Source of the DNA: Burkholderiales bacterium | Lineage (GTDB): Bacteria; Pseudomonadota; Gammaproteobacteria; Burkholderiales; Burkholderiaceae_C | DNA length: 64,000 nt | Assembly (NCBI GenBank): GCA_028872015.1 | Contig: JAGWLO010000007.1 | Location: 1-64,000 of the forward strand | Direction: 5' to 3' | Shown here: piece by piece, positions 7,627 to 20,831 of the stretch | How positions within the stretch are numbered: the first letter of the stretch is position 1 | Layout: each line of letters starts with the position of its first letter | Program-made: the position numbers and the translations under genes | The notes under the pieces: generated by a model | What the model was told of the DNA's origin: nothing | Database searches by the model: none | What the model saw: only the letters and a program-made list of their open reading frames with translations

Positions 7627-8850
7627 CTAGGCCGTGTAGAACACGTCCAGCGTCGGGAAGGCGGCTTCACCCCGCAGGCAGTCCCACAGATAGACCGCGA
7701 AGCCGGGGTCGCCGGTCCAGAGCGAATAACGCAGCCGGCCGTGCTGCGCGGCCTCGGCCTCGGTCTGCGCGATGCCGTGCATCGCAAAGGCGCGCGCGCG
7801 CGCCAGCCACCGCGGGTCGCCGGTGCGGCGGTACAGCTTGAGGAAGGCGTAGCCGTTGCCCCCGGTGCCGTGGCAGAGGTTCGAGCCCTTCTTCAGCGGC
7901 CCGGCGGCCCAGGTGGCCTCGCCGGCGGCGACGAGCAGCGCGTCGAGCTCGGGGCCGGGCAGGTCGGCCAGGCAGACCACGAAGCCCGGCGCGCCATGGC
8001 AGAACTGCATCAGCATGCGCGGCGCCTGGCCCGGCGTGAGCTCGAGCCAGGCGCGCCAGCTGGCCCGCGCGCCGTCCCAGGTGGCGGTGCGCTGCACGGT
8101 GTTCACGATGCAGGCTTGCCAGGCGGCCCAGTCCGCCGGGTCGAGCAGCGCGCGGCCGCGGATCAGCGGCGAGGCGGTGGCGACGAAGCCGTGCACCGCG
8201 TCGAGGTAGGTGCTGCGGCGGCCGTACAGGTCCTGCGTCCAGTAGGCGCAGGCGTGCTCGGCGGACCATTCCAGCTGCGACCACAGCCGTGCCGCGGTCT
8301 GGCGGAACAGCGCGGCCCAGCGGGCCTGGCCGGTGTGCTGGTGCAGGAAGAGCGCCGCCAGCAGGGTGCCGGGCGCGCCCCACATGAGCTCGCGCGCCGG
8401 GTGGTCGATGTTGCCGGCGATCAGCGCGGCCAGCGCGTCGGCGCGTGCCGGCGTGGGCCGGGCGCCCTGGGCCAGCAGCAGGATCGGCGTGTCGCCCATC
8501 AGGTACGACGCGAAGTCCTCGCTGCCGGCGGACTGCAGGCAGGCGCGGTTGTGCTGCAGCAGCGGCTCGAGCACGCCCAGGTAGCTGCGCGAGAGCCTGG
8601 CCGCGCCCACGCCCTGCAGGTGGTGCAGGGCCCAGATCACGCCACAGGCGCCGTCGTACAGGCGGGTGGCGCGCTGCTGCGGGTCGTCGCCGGGCTCGAG
8701 GTCGCGCGGGTGCAGCGGCCAGTACCGATCGGGGGCGTAGCGGGCCTCGGTGTCGGCCACGATGCGCTGGATCGCGGCGCGGGCCGCCGCCTCGCTCCAG
8801 GCGATGGGCTGCAGGGGCTCGTGGCGGGCGGGGTCGAACAGCCGGGTCAT
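7627..8850 (-). CDS. LanC-like zinc protein (lanthionine synthetase C family)
   Basis: A 407-residue protein of the LanC/LanCL alpha-barrel superfamily. The zinc-site signatures are intact: Cys284 in QFCHGAPG, and Cys326-His327 in NLCHGTGGNG. Earlier repeats show YDGACGVIWAL and MWGAPGTLLA. Family members activate a thiol on zinc: LanC cyclises lanthipeptides, and eukaryotic LanCL proteins add glutathione to dehydroamino acids in damaged proteins. No LanB/LanM dehydratase, precursor peptide or lanthipeptide transporter lies nearby, so a lanthipeptide role is unlikely and a stand-alone LanCL-type role is more plausible. It starts 13 bp after an amino-acid ABC binding-protein/permease fusion, which suggests an operon. 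Confidence 0.85.
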   Translation of the reverse strand: MTRLFDPARHEPLQPIAWSEAAARAAIQRIVADTEARYAPDRYWPLHPRDLEPGDDPQQRATRLYDGACGVIWALHHLQGVGAARLSRSYLGVLEPLLQHNRACLQSAGSEDFASYLMGDTPILLLAQGARPTPARADALAALIAGNIDHPARELMWGAPGTLLAALFLHQHTGQARWAALFRQTAARLWSQLEWSAEHACAYWTQDLYGRRSTYLDAVHGFVATASPLIRGRALLDPADWAAWQACIVNTVQRTATWDGARASWRAWLELTPGQAPRMLMQFCHGAPGFVVCLADLPGPELDALLVAAGEATWAAGPLKKGSNLCHGTGGNGYAFLKLYRRTGDPRWLARARAFAMHGIAQTEAEAAQHGRLRYSLWTGDPGFAVYLWDCLRGEAAFPTLDVFYTA

Positions 8851-8863
8851 CGCATCGTGCGCC

Positions 8864-10435
8864 TCATCGGCCGCGCAGGTGCGCCGGTGCCTCCAGCCGC
8901 CGGGCCAGGGTCGACAGCAGCAGCGTCAGCACGAGGTAGATGGCCGAGACCGCGAGGTAGGGCTCCCAGTAGCGCGAATAGGCGCCGGCCACCGTGCGCG
9001 CGGCCAGCGCCAGCTCGGCCAGGCCGATGGCCGAGACCAGCGACGAATCCTTGATCAGCGTGACGCCCTCGTTCACCAGCGCCGGCACCATGCGCCGGAA
9101 GGCCTGCGGCAGGATCACGAAGCGCATCGCCTGGGCGTGGCTCAGGCCCACGCTGTAGGCGGCCTGGGTCTGGCCGCGGTGGATGCTCTGGATGCCGGCG
9201 CGGAAGATCTCGCTGATGTAGGCGCCGGCGTTCAGGCTCAGCGCCACGCAGCCCGACAGGAAGGCGCCATGGGCCTGGCGGAACTCGCGCGCCGCATCGC
9301 CCGACAGCAGCAGCCCGTGGTCGGCGTTGATCAGCGCCGGCATGAGCGCGAAGTGCACCAGCAGGATCTGCACGAACAGCGGCGTGCCGCGGAAGAAGAT
9401 CACGTAGGCCGAGGTCACCGTGCGCAGCCCCTGCAGCGCCCAGCGCGCCGGCGCCCGGGCCGGGCGCGGCGCATCGCGCGAGCTGCTGACCAGGCCCAGG
9501 GCCACGCCCAGCGCCAGCCCGGCGCCGATCGCCACCAGCGTGAGCTCGATCGTCACCAGCAGCCCGTGCAGGAACAGCGGCCCGTAGCCGGCCAGGATCT
9601 CCCAGTGCAGCCCGGGCGCGGTGTCGGACACGGGCGCCGACGCCGCGGCCGCCGCGGCTTCCGCGGCACCGAAGTAGCTGGCGTAGATGCGGGCATAGGT
9701 GCCGTCGGCGCGGATCGCGGCCAGGCCCTGGTTCAGACGCGCCCGCAGCGCGCCCTCGTCCTTGCGCAGGGCCATGCCGTAGTGCTCGGTGACGAAGCCC
9801 GGGTCGCTGACGGTCTTGAAGCCGCCGCCGGCGTTGTGCGCCACGTAGTTGACCACCACGCCGTTGTCGGCCACCACGGCGTCCAGGCCGCCGGCTTCCA
9901 GCTCTTTCAGGGCCAGCGGCGTGGACTCGAAGCGCTTGATGTCGGGGCTGGTCTTGCCCATCAGCCGCGACACCACCTCGTCGCCCGAGGTGCCGGTCTG
10001 CACGCCCACCTTCAGCCCGCGCAGGTCGGTCAGGCGCGCCACCGGGCTGTCCTGGCGCACGGCGATCAGCTGCCGCGCATCGAAATACGGGTCGGTGAAG
10101 GCCATGCTGGCCTGGCGCTCGGGCGTGATCGAGACGGCCGAGACGACGAGGTCGCGGTCACCCTGGGCCAGGGCGTTGAAGATGCCTTCCCAGGGCGTGT
10201 TGACGAACTTCACCTGCAGCCCGGCGTGGGCGGCCACCGCGCGCACGATGTCGATGTCGAAGCCGACGATCCGGCCCTGCTCGTTCTGGCTCTCGAAGGG
10301 GGCGTACGAGGCGTCGGTGCCCACCGTCAGCACGCGCGGCACCTCGGCCGCCCGGGCCAGGGGGCCGAGCAGCAGCGCCAGGCCCAGCATCAGGAGGGCG
10401 TGCCGCGCGCGGCGCAAGGGCAGGGCAGGGACCAT
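8864..10435 (-). CDS. Amino-acid ABC transporter: fused periplasmic binding protein and permease
   Basis: A single 523-residue chain. It has a signal peptide (about 1-29, ending PLARA), a polar-amino-acid binding domain (about 33-255, with TVGTDASYAPFES, GFDIDIVRAVAAHAG, VNTPWEGIFNAL and GVQTGTSGDE), and a HisM/GlnP-type permease domain (about 280-515). The permease domain shows FFRGTPLFVQILLVHF, the coupling-helix EAA-like region GLSHAQAMRFVILPQAFRRMVPAL and the terminal SRYWEPYLAVSAIY. Such fusions are known in the glutamine/polar amino acid class. ATG 10435 is chosen because the signal peptide starts there. No cognate ATPase is in the window, so it must be encoded elsewhere. The LanC-like gene follows after 13 bp. 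Confidence 0.92.
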   Translation of the reverse strand: MVPALPLRRARHALLMLGLALLLGPLARAAEVPRVLTVGTDASYAPFESQNEQGRIVGFDIDIVRAVAAHAGLQVKFVNTPWEGIFNALAQGDRDLVVSAVSITPERQASMAFTDPYFDARQLIAVRQDSPVARLTDLRGLKVGVQTGTSGDEVVSRLMGKTSPDIKRFESTPLALKELEAGGLDAVVADNGVVVNYVAHNAGGGFKTVSDPGFVTEHYGMALRKDEGALRARLNQGLAAIRADGTYARIYASYFGAAEAAAAAASAPVSDTAPGLHWEILAGYGPLFLHGLLVTIELTLVAIGAGLALGVALGLVSSSRDAPRPARAPARWALQGLRTVTSAYVIFFRGTPLFVQILLVHFALMPALINADHGLLLSGDAAREFRQAHGAFLSGCVALSLNAGAYISEIFRAGIQSIHRGQTQAAYSVGLSHAQAMRFVILPQAFRRMVPALVNEGVTLIKDSSLVSAIGLAELALAARTVAGAYSRYWEPYLAVSAIYLVLTLLLSTLARRLEAPAHLRGR

Positions 10436-10437
10436 GG

Positions 10438-10464
10438 GTGGGCTCGTGGGGCTCGTGGGTCTCG
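10438..10464. repeat. 9-bp degenerate tandem repeat
   Basis: Three consecutive 9-mers (GTGGGCTCG, TGGGGCTCG, TGGGTCTCG) occur just upstream of the binding-protein/permease gene. A second short 9-bp-periodic tract (GGCAGGGCG, CGCAGGGCG) follows at 10506-10523, next to the DUF455 stop codon. Confidence 0.6.
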
Positions 10465-10526
10465 TGAAGCGGCAGGCCGCGGATCGCCAAATCAGTTTAA
10501 GGGGCGGCAGGGCGCGCAGGGCGGGC

Positions 10527-11318
10527 TCAGCGTGCCGCCTCGAGGGCCGCGATCTCGGCCTGGCTGAAGCCCGCCGCGCGCCGCGCCGCAAGGTTGAACG
10601 GGCCACGCAGCCGGGGCGCGCCGTGGCGCGCGGCCAGCAGCGCGTAGTGCGCCACCGGGTCGAGGCCCTCGCGCGCGCACAGCCAGCGGTACCAGCGGTT
10701 GCCGATGGCCACGTGGCCCACCTCGTCGCGCAGGATCACGGCCAGGATCTCCACCGCCCGCAGGTCGCCGGCGCGCGCCAGCCGGGCCTGCATCGGCGGC
10801 GTGGCGTCCAGGCCGCGCGCTTCCAGCGTGCGCGGCACCAGCGCCATGCGGGCCACGATGTCGCCGGCCGTCTTCTCGCACATCGCCCACAGGCCGTCGT
10901 GGGCGTCGAAATCGCCGTAGCCATGACCCAGCGTCGCCAGGTGCGCGGCCAGCAGGCTGAAGTGCAGGGCCTCCTCGCCGGCCACGCGCAGCCAGTCGGC
11001 GTAGTAGGCGCTCGGCATGCCGCCGAAGCGCCACAGGGCATCGAGTGCCAGGTCGATGGCGTTCAGCTCGATGTGCGCCACCGCGTGCAGCAAGGCCGCG
11101 CGCCCCGTGGCGGTGAACGGGCTGCGCCGCGGCAGCTGCTCCGGCGGCACCATCCGGGGGCGCGCCGGGCGGCCCGGCAGCGCGCGGTCGGGGCAGGGCG
11201 CAGCCGCCGGATCGGCCGGCCAGCGGCCGGGCTCGGCCGCCAGTGCCTGCGCCGCCGCCGCCTTGGCGGCGGGGTCGGGCAGCAGCAGCACGTCGAGGGC
11301 GCGGCGGCGAAGTTCCAT
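10527..11318 (-). CDS. DUF455 ferritin-like domain protein
   Basis: A 263-residue cytoplasmic protein with a four-helix ferritin-like core. Candidate di-iron ligands are His and Glu in HAVAHIELNAIDLALD (about 100-115), Glu and His in AGEEALHFSLL, and Glu and His in ILRDEVGHVAIGNRWY (about 205-220). That gives the repeated E...ExxH pattern of diiron proteins. The family's reaction is unknown; a hydroxylase or oxidase role has been suggested for ferritin-like relatives such as MiaE but is not shown here. ATG 11318 starts the conserved LRRRALDVLL segment, while the longer open frame upstream is antisense. It is divergent from the TonB-dependent receptor. Confidence 0.85.
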   Translation of the reverse strand: MELRRRALDVLLLPDPAAKAAAAQALAAEPGRWPADPAAAPCPDRALPGRPARPRMVPPEQLPRRSPFTATGRAALLHAVAHIELNAIDLALDALWRFGGMPSAYYADWLRVAGEEALHFSLLAAHLATLGHGYGDFDAHDGLWAMCEKTAGDIVARMALVPRTLEARGLDATPPMQARLARAGDLRAVEILAVILRDEVGHVAIGNRWYRWLCAREGLDPVAHYALLAARHGAPRLRGPFNLAARRAAGFSQAEIAALEAAR

Positions 11319-11460
11319 GGGGTGGGGCTTGGGCGGCGCTTGTAGGTCGCGCCGCCGATTGTCAGGGCTGCCCCCGGCGTTGGGCGCCTGCGACAGCGGG
11401 CGCCGGGTCGCCGCCGGGGGCCGCGATACTGGAGGCCCCGAACCGAACGAGGAGGAGTCC
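11319..11460. promoter_or_regulatory. Divergent intergenic region with strong RBS for the TonB receptor
   Basis: The 142-bp gap separates the DUF455 gene and the TonB-dependent receptor gene. GAGGAGGAG ends about 5 nt before ATG 11461 and fixes that start. GATACT at about 11427 is a possible -10. No Fur-like palindrome was recognised. Confidence 0.4.
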
Positions 11461-13830
11461 ATGACCCCCAGCAAGAAGACGGCCCTGGCGGCCGCAGCCG
11501 CGTGCATCGTGGCCACCGCGCCCGGGGCGCGGGCCCAGACCGCGGGCGCCACCAGCCCCACCAGCCCCACGGGCGACATCGTCACCATCACGGCGCAGAA
11601 GCGCACCGAGGACATCCGCAAGGTGCCGCTGTCGGTGACGGCGCTGTCGGGCGACAGCCTGCAGGACCACCACGTCAGCGACTTCGCCGACCTCTCGCGC
11701 GCGGTGCCCAACCTGTCGTTCTCGACCCAGGCCGGCGCCGGCCTGGCCACGCTGCAGCTGCGCGGCGTGAGCTCACAGGCCGGCTCGGCCACGGTGTCGA
11801 TCTACCTCGACGACGTCTCCCTGACCACGCGCAACCTCTACAGCCAGGGCACGGCCGAGCCGCGCTTCTTCGACATCGAGCGCGTGGAGGTGCTGCGCGG
11901 GCCGCAGGGCACGCTGTACGGCGCCAGCTCGCTGGGCGGCACGATCAAGTTCATCAGCAACGCGCCCGATGCCACGCAGCTCGCCGGCGGGGCCTACGCC
12001 GAGCTTTCCAGCACCCGCCACGGCGGCACCAACGACACGCTGCAGGGCGTGCTCAACCTGCCGCTGGTGAAGGACGCCGTGGCCCTGCGCGTGGGCGTCC
12101 AGAGCGGCCACAGCAGCGGCTACATCGACCAGGTGGACCCGAAGACGCTGAATGTCGTCGCCAAGGGCATCAACAGCAACGACTGGGACGTGGTGAAGCT
12201 GGCGCTGAAGGCCCGCCTGGGCCCGCGCTGGACGCTCACGCCGGCGCTGTTCTACCAGCGCTACAAGAGCGGCGACATCGACGCCTCGTACACCCAGGTG
12301 GGCAGCTACCAGAGCGCCAACGCGGGCGTGCCGCTGGCCCCCTTCCAGACCAGCAAGATCGTGCGCGAGCCCGGCACCGACAGCCTGTCGGTGCCCAGCG
12401 CCACGCTGGAGGGCGATCTCGGCTGGGCCGACCTGACGGGCATCCTGAGTGGCTACCGGCGCAACTTCCAGCGCGTGCAGGACGGCACCAGCATCAACTC
12501 GCCCTACATCGGCAGCGTCACCACCGACCCGGCGCTGGGCGCGGTGGTGGGCTTCCTGCCCTCGGCGGTGGACCTGAACAACCGGGTCGACCAGACCTCG
12601 CTCGAGCTGCGCCTGGCGTCCAAGGACTACCGCGCCGGCGGCAGCCCGATCACCTGGATCGCCGGCGTGTACGCCGCGCGCACCAAGACCGAGGTGTTCG
12701 ACAACGAGCCGGTCTTCGGCATCAATGCCGCCTTCACGGCCGCCGGCCAGAACATCAACGACCCGGCCGCGCTGGCGGGCAGCTTTCCCGGTGCCTTCGC
12801 CGGCGACAGCAGCTACTACAGCGCGCGTCATTACTACGACCGCCAGAACTCGGTCTTCGGCGAAGTCACCTACCACGCCAGCGACACGCTGCGCCTGACC
12901 GCCGGGCTGCGCGCCCTGCGCGCCAGCCAGCACTTCACGCGCGAGGGCGACTACTACTACGCCGGCGGCCCCACCGCGGCCGTGATCGACAGCAGCGCCA
13001 GCGCCACCACGCCGCGCCTGGCCGCCGACTGGGACCTGAGCCCCGACCAGACGCTGTACGTGAACATCGCCAAGGGCTTCCGGCTCGGTTCGGCCAACCG
13101 CCCGGTGCCGAGCACGCCGCTGGTGCTGCAGGACCTGCAGAGCCTGGGGCTGCCGGCCACGGTGCCGGATGCCTTCAAGCCCGACTCGCTGTGGAGCTAC
13201 GAGGCGGGCTCGAAATCGCGCTGGCTCGACGGCCGGCTGTCGCTGACGGCGGCGGCCTTCTACATCGACTGGAAGGACATCCAGCAGGACGTCTTCCTGC
13301 CGCTGTCGGGCTTCGATTTCGAGACCAACGTGGGCAAGGCGCGCAGCACCGGGCTCGAGTTCGAGGCCCGCTGGCGTGCCACCCAGGCGCTGACGCTGAG
13401 CGCCTCGGGCAGCCTCACCCACGCCGTGTTCGCGCAGGACACGCCGGCGCTGGGCCTGGACGGCAACGGCGTGCCGTACGCGCGCAAGGGCGACCGCATC
13501 CAGGGCGTGCCGCGCTACAACGCCGCGCTCGGCTTCGACTACCGCTACGCCGCCTTCGGCGCCGCCGGGGGCTTCGTGCGGGGTGGCGCGCAATGGGTGG
13601 GCGACAGCCGCGGCACCTTCGTGCGCGGCGCGCCCGACTACGTGCGGCCGGCCTACGTCACCGCCGATGCCAGCACCGGGCTGACGCTGGAGCGCTGGGA
13701 GTTCAGCGTCTACGTCAAGAATGCCTTCAACAACGACCAGGTGATCCAGCGCCCCAGCATCCAGGGCGTGCCCGAGGTCTATCAGCTGCGACCGCGCACC
13801 TGGGGGGCGACGGCGCGCTACGATTTCTGA
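11461..13830 (+). CDS. TonB-dependent outer-membrane receptor
   Basis: A 789-residue receptor with signal peptide 1-25 (ending GARA), a short Thr/Pro-rich stretch, a TonB-box-like IVTITA and the plug domain (about 45-165: [61 protein letters not shown]). A 22-strand barrel ends in [11 protein letters not shown] with the expected C-terminal Phe. The plug wording ([13 protein letters not shown]) is that of the large receptor group abundant in sphingomonads and related oligotrophs, which import siderophores, glycans or other large substrates. The substrate cannot be read from sequence. No regulator or pathway gene accompanies it. A 9-bp repeat tract encodes part of the residues after the signal peptide. 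Confidence 0.93.
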   Translation: MTPSKKTALAAAAACIVATAPGARAQTAGATSPTSPTGDIVTITAQKRTEDIRKVPLSVTALSGDSLQDHHVSDFADLSRAVPNLSFSTQAGAGLATLQLRGVSSQAGSATVSIYLDDVSLTTRNLYSQGTAEPRFFDIERVEVLRGPQGTLYGASSLGGTIKFISNAPDATQLAGGAYAELSSTRHGGTNDTLQGVLNLPLVKDAVALRVGVQSGHSSGYIDQVDPKTLNVVAKGINSNDWDVVKLALKARLGPRWTLTPALFYQRYKSGDIDASYTQVGSYQSANAGVPLAPFQTSKIVREPGTDSLSVPSATLEGDLGWADLTGILSGYRRNFQRVQDGTSINSPYIGSVTTDPALGAVVGFLPSAVDLNNRVDQTSLELRLASKDYRAGGSPITWIAGVYAARTKTEVFDNEPVFGINAAFTAAGQNINDPAALAGSFPGAFAGDSSYYSARHYYDRQNSVFGEVTYHASDTLRLTAGLRALRASQHFTREGDYYYAGGPTAAVIDSSASATTPRLAADWDLSPDQTLYVNIAKGFRLGSANRPVPSTPLVLQDLQSLGLPATVPDAFKPDSLWSYEAGSKSRWLDGRLSLTAAAFYIDWKDIQQDVFLPLSGFDFETNVGKARSTGLEFEARWRATQALTLSASGSLTHAVFAQDTPALGLDGNGVPYARKGDRIQGVPRYNAALGFDYRYAAFGAAGGFVRGGAQWVGDSRGTFVRGAPDYVRPAYVTADASTGLTLERWEFSVYVKNAFNNDQVIQRPSIQGVPEVYQLRPRTWGATARYDF
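11551..11577. repeat. 9-bp tandem repeat inside the TonB receptor N-terminus
   Basis: ACCAGCCCC is repeated twice in tandem and followed by the diverged ACGGGCGAC, giving Thr-Ser-Pro repeats between the signal peptide and the plug domain. It has the same 9-bp periodicity as the intergenic tracts elsewhere in the window. Confidence 0.5.
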
Positions 13831-13888
13831 TCCGACCTGTGGCGCCGCCGCGCCGCACGGCCCCCGGCCCGCATCCCGAAAGGCACCG

Positions 13889-14413
13889 ATGGCGATCTAC
13901 CAGCTGGGCGAGCACGCCCCCCGCATCGACGCCACGGCGTGGGTCGCCGAATCGGCCCAGGTCATCGGCCGCGTCCATCTCGCGGCCGGGGCCAGCGTCT
14001 GGCCCGGGGCGGTGCTGCGCGGCGACAACGAGTGGATCACGCTCGGCGCGCGCAGCAACGTGCAGGACGGCAGCGTGCTGCACACCGACATGGGCTTCCC
14101 GCTCACGCTGGGCGAAGACGTGACCGTGGGCCACCAGGTGATGCTGCACGGCTGCACCGTGGGCGACGGCTCGCTCATCGGCATCCAGGCCGTGGTGCTG
14201 AACGGGGCGCGCATCGGGCGCCACTGCCTGGTGGGCGCGGGTGCGGTGGTCACCGAGGGCAAGGTCTTCCCCGACCACGTGCTGATCCTGGGCGCGCCGG
14301 CCAAGGTGGTGCGCGAGATCACGCCCGAGCAGGCCGAGCGGATGCGCCACGGCGCGCTGCACTACGTGGAGAACGCCGTGCGCTACCGGCAGCAGCTGCG
14401 GCGCATCGGATGA
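13889..14413 (+). CDS. Gamma-class carbonic anhydrase-like hexapeptide protein
   Basis: A 174-residue left-handed beta-helix protein of the YrdA/PaaY/gamma-carbonic anhydrase family. Hexapeptide repeats run through about residues 15-140 ([54 protein letters not shown]). The metal-site histidines are present in VLHTDMGF and [10 protein letters not shown], with the family's RSNVQDGSV loop. Homologues bind zinc or iron and may hydrate CO2, though many have weak or unknown activity. The gene is 58 bp downstream of the TonB receptor and almost abuts hslO, with which it is probably cotranscribed. Confidence 0.92.
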   Translation: MAIYQLGEHAPRIDATAWVAESAQVIGRVHLAAGASVWPGAVLRGDNEWITLGARSNVQDGSVLHTDMGFPLTLGEDVTVGHQVMLHGCTVGDGSLIGIQAVVLNGARIGRHCLVGAGAVVTEGKVFPDHVLILGAPAKVVREITPEQAERMRHGALHYVENAVRYRQQLRRIG

Positions 14414-14414
14414 C

Positions 14415-15380
14415 GTGAGCGTGCTGCACACGTTCTTGTTCGAGGGCCTGCCGGTGCGTGGCCTGCTGGTGCGACTGACCGACGCCTGGCAGGCCCTGCT
14501 GGCGCGGCGCAGCGGCGGGCAGGCCTACCCGCCCGAGTTGCGCGCGCTGCTGGGCGAGATGAGTGCCGCGGGCGTGCTGATGCAGGCCAACCTGCGCTTC
14601 GACGGCGACCTGGTGCTGCAGGTGCACGGCGACGGGCCGGTCAAGCTGGCGGTGGTCGAGGTGCAGTCCGACCTGCGCTTCCGCGCCACCGCCAAGCAGG
14701 TGGGCGCGGTGCCGCCCGGGGCCGGGCTGGAGGCGCTGCTCAACGTGCACGGCCAGGGGCGCTGCGCGATCACGCTCGACCCGCGGGGCCGGCGCCCCGG
14801 CCAGCAGCCCTACCAGGGCGTGGTGCCGCTGCACGGCGACCGGCGCGAGCCGCTGCAGCAGCTGTCGCAGGTGCTCGAGCACTACATGCTGCAGTCCGAA
14901 CAGCTCGACACCCGCCTCGTGCTGGCCGCGGACGACCGGGTGGCCGCCGGCCTGCTGATCCAGCGCCTGCCCGTGGAAGGCCAGGGCAATCTCGAAGGCC
15001 GCCCGGGCCGCCGCAACGAGGACGACATCGGCCTGAGCGAGGCCTTCAACCGCATCGCCACCCTGGCCGCCACGCTCACCCGCGACGAGCTGCTGGCGCT
15101 GGCGCCCGAGCGCATCCTGCACCGGCTGTTCTGGGAAGAGACACTGCGCGTGTTCGAGCCGCTGACGCCGCGCTTTGCGTGCAGCTGCTCGCGCGAGCGC
15201 GTCGAGAGCATGCTGGTGTCGCTGGGCCGGCCCGAGATCGACAGCGTCATCGCCGAGCTCGGTCAGGTGGAGGTGGGCTGCGACTTCTGCGGCCAGCAGT
15301 ACCGCTTCGATGCGGTCGACGTGGGCGAGATGTTCACCCCGGGCCGCGACCAGCCGCCGGCCTCGCTGGCGGTGCAGTAG
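14415..15380 (+). CDS. hslO: Redox-regulated chaperone Hsp33
   Basis: Cytoplasmic holdase chaperone, switched on when oxidation releases zinc from its C-terminal Cys cluster. The 321-residue protein has the N-terminal chaperone core (GEMSAAGVLMQANLRFDGDLVLQVHGDGP) and the redox switch: Cys256 and Cys258 (CSC) plus Cys289 and Cys292 (CDFC), the required C-x-C...C-x2-C arrangement. GTG 14415, one base after the previous stop, is used because it precedes the conserved start of the fold and no better start exists. It is convergent with ftsB, leaving 26 bp between them. Confidence 0.96.
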   Translation: MSVLHTFLFEGLPVRGLLVRLTDAWQALLARRSGGQAYPPELRALLGEMSAAGVLMQANLRFDGDLVLQVHGDGPVKLAVVEVQSDLRFRATAKQVGAVPPGAGLEALLNVHGQGRCAITLDPRGRRPGQQPYQGVVPLHGDRREPLQQLSQVLEHYMLQSEQLDTRLVLAADDRVAAGLLIQRLPVEGQGNLEGRPGRRNEDDIGLSEAFNRIATLAATLTRDELLALAPERILHRLFWEETLRVFEPLTPRFACSCSRERVESMLVSLGRPEIDSVIAELGQVEVGCDFCGQQYRFDAVDVGEMFTPGRDQPPASLAVQ

Positions 15381-15406
15381 CGCCGCCGCGGGCCCGGCGC
15401 AGCCGC

Positions 15407-15682
15407 TCAGCGCTGCGCGCTGACCTGCACCAGGATCTCGTCCGGCCGCACCATGCCCAGGTCGTGGCGCGCCTTCTCCTCGACCATCTCCAGGCCCTCC
15501 TTCAGGTCGCTCACCTCGGCCGCCACCTGCGCGTTGCGCTCGCGCGCCTGGGCGTTGGCGGCCTCCTGCGCCGCGAGCTGCTTGCGCAGGCTCATCACGT
15601 AGGGCAGGTTGCCCTTGCCCAGCCACAGGTCGGCCTGCACCACCAGCAGCAGCGCGGCGAAGACCGGGGTGACCCAGCGCAT
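15407..15682 (-). CDS. ftsB: Cell division protein FtsB
   Basis: A 91-residue bitopic divisome protein that links FtsQ and FtsL. It has a single N-terminal membrane helix (about 5-20), then a leucine-zipper-like coiled coil (about 28-65) and the short conserved tail (EEKARHDLGMVRPDE). The length and position directly downstream of eno (16 bp) are the standard gamma/beta-proteobacterial arrangement. It is the last gene of the pyrG-kdsA-DUF1330-eno-ftsB unit. Confidence 0.96.
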   Translation of the reverse strand: MRWVTPVFAALLLVVQADLWLGKGNLPYVMSLRKQLAAQEAANAQARERNAQVAAEVSDLKEGLEMVEEKARHDLGMVRPDEILVQVSAQR

Positions 15683-15698
15683 GGCGGGCGGCGCGCCG

Positions 15699-17009
<1,311 letters not shown>

Positions 17010-17303
17010 TCAGGCCATGCCTTCGACGACGACCATGTCGAAGCGGTCGGTGAGACCGGCGCGCAGGCCGCGCGCGGCGCGGTAGCCCGGGCTGTCGTAC
17101 CAGGCCCGGGCCTGTTCGACGCTGGCGAAGCGCAGCACCGTCAGACGCTTGGGGGCCCAGCCGCCTTCCAGGGTGCCGATCGCGCCGCCACGCACCAGGT
17201 ACTCGCCGCCGTACTCGGCGATGGTGGCCGGCGCGGCGGCCAGGTAGGCCTTGAAGCGTTCGGGGTCGTTGATCTCGGACGAGACGATGACGTAAGCGGG
17301 CAT
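17010..17303 (-). CDS. DUF1330 dimeric ferredoxin-like protein
   Basis: A 97-residue protein of the DUF1330 family (ferredoxin-like alpha/beta barrel): start MPAYVIVSSEINDPERFKAY, middle EYLVRGG and PKRLTVLRFASVEQARAWYDSPGY. The biochemical role of the family is not established. It is inserted between kdsA and eno in an otherwise standard gene string, 20 bp after kdsA and 27 bp before eno, so it is cotranscribed with core metabolism genes. The same insertion is common in Burkholderiales. Confidence 0.9.
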   Translation of the reverse strand: MPAYVIVSSEINDPERFKAYLAAAPATIAEYGGEYLVRGGAIGTLEGGWAPKRLTVLRFASVEQARAWYDSPGYRAARGLRAGLTDRFDMVVVEGMA

Positions 17304-17323
17304 GGTGGATTCGGATCGGAGGG

Positions 17324-18181
17324 TCAGCAGCTGAAGTCGTTCTCGAGCAGCGGCTGCGCCTTGACCACGCGGTCCAGCGCCAGCAGCTGCTCGAGCAGGC
17401 CTTGCATGTGCTTCAGCGGCACGGCGTTCGGGCCATCGCTGAGGGCGTGCAACGGGTCGGGATGCGTCTCCATGAACACGCCGGCCACGCCGACCGCGAT
17501 GGCCGCGCGCGCCAGCACCGGCACGAACTCGCGCTGGCCGCCGCTGCTCGTGCCCTGGCCGCCGGGCAGTTGCACGCTGTGGGTGGCGTCGAAGACCACC
17601 GGCGCGCCGGTCTCGCGCATGATCGCCAGGCTGCGCATGTCGCTGACGAGGTTGTTGTAGCCGAAGCTCACGCCGCGCTCGCAGGCCAGGAAGCGGTCTT
17701 CGGACAGGCCCGCGTCGCGCGCGGCAGCGCGGGCCTTGTCGATCACGTTCTTCATGTCGTGCGGCGCCAGGAACTGGCCCTTCTTGATGTTCACGGGCTT
17801 GCCGCAGCGTGCCACCGCATGGATGAAGTCGGTCTGGCGCGACAGGAAGGCCGGTGTCTGCAGCACGTCGACCACGGCGGCCACGGCGGCGATCTCGTGC
17901 TCGGCATGCACGTCGGTCAGCACCGGCACGCCGATCTCGCGCCGCACCCGGGCCAGGATCGCCAGGCCCTGGTCCATGCCGGGGCCGCGGAAGCTGGTGC
18001 CGCTGCTGCGGTTGGCCTTGTCGTAGCTGCTCTTGAAGATGAACGGGATGCCCAGGGCCGAGGTCATCTCCTTCAGCCGCCCGGCCACGTCCATCTGCAG
18101 TTGCTCGCTCTCGACGACGCAGGGGCCGGCGATGAGGAAGAAGGGCCGCGAGAGGCCGACGTCGAAACCGCACAGCTGCAT
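17324..18181 (-). CDS. kdsA: 3-deoxy-8-phosphooctulonate synthase
   Basis: Condenses phosphoenolpyruvate with arabinose-5-phosphate to give KDO-8-phosphate, the first dedicated step towards the lipopolysaccharide inner core. The 285-residue TIM-barrel shows [53 protein letters not shown]-like (here [14 protein letters not shown]), [10 protein letters not shown] and [16 protein letters not shown]. The Cys in AGPCV and Asn in the KANR region are present, but class I/II metal dependence was not resolved. It lies 27 bp downstream of pyrG. Confidence 0.97.
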   Translation of the reverse strand: MQLCGFDVGLSRPFFLIAGPCVVESEQLQMDVAGRLKEMTSALGIPFIFKSSYDKANRSSGTSFRGPGMDQGLAILARVRREIGVPVLTDVHAEHEIAAVAAVVDVLQTPAFLSRQTDFIHAVARCGKPVNIKKGQFLAPHDMKNVIDKARAAARDAGLSEDRFLACERGVSFGYNNLVSDMRSLAIMRETGAPVVFDATHSVQLPGGQGTSSGGQREFVPVLARAAIAVGVAGVFMETHPDPLHALSDGPNAVPLKHMQGLLEQLLALDRVVKAQPLLENDFSC

Positions 18182-18208
18182 CGTGAAAACCTCGCCGGGC
18201 GCGGCGCG

Positions 18209-20798
<2,590 letters not shown>

Positions 20799-20831
20799 CC
20801 CGGTGCCGCAGCCGCCGGCCGGTCCCGCGCC

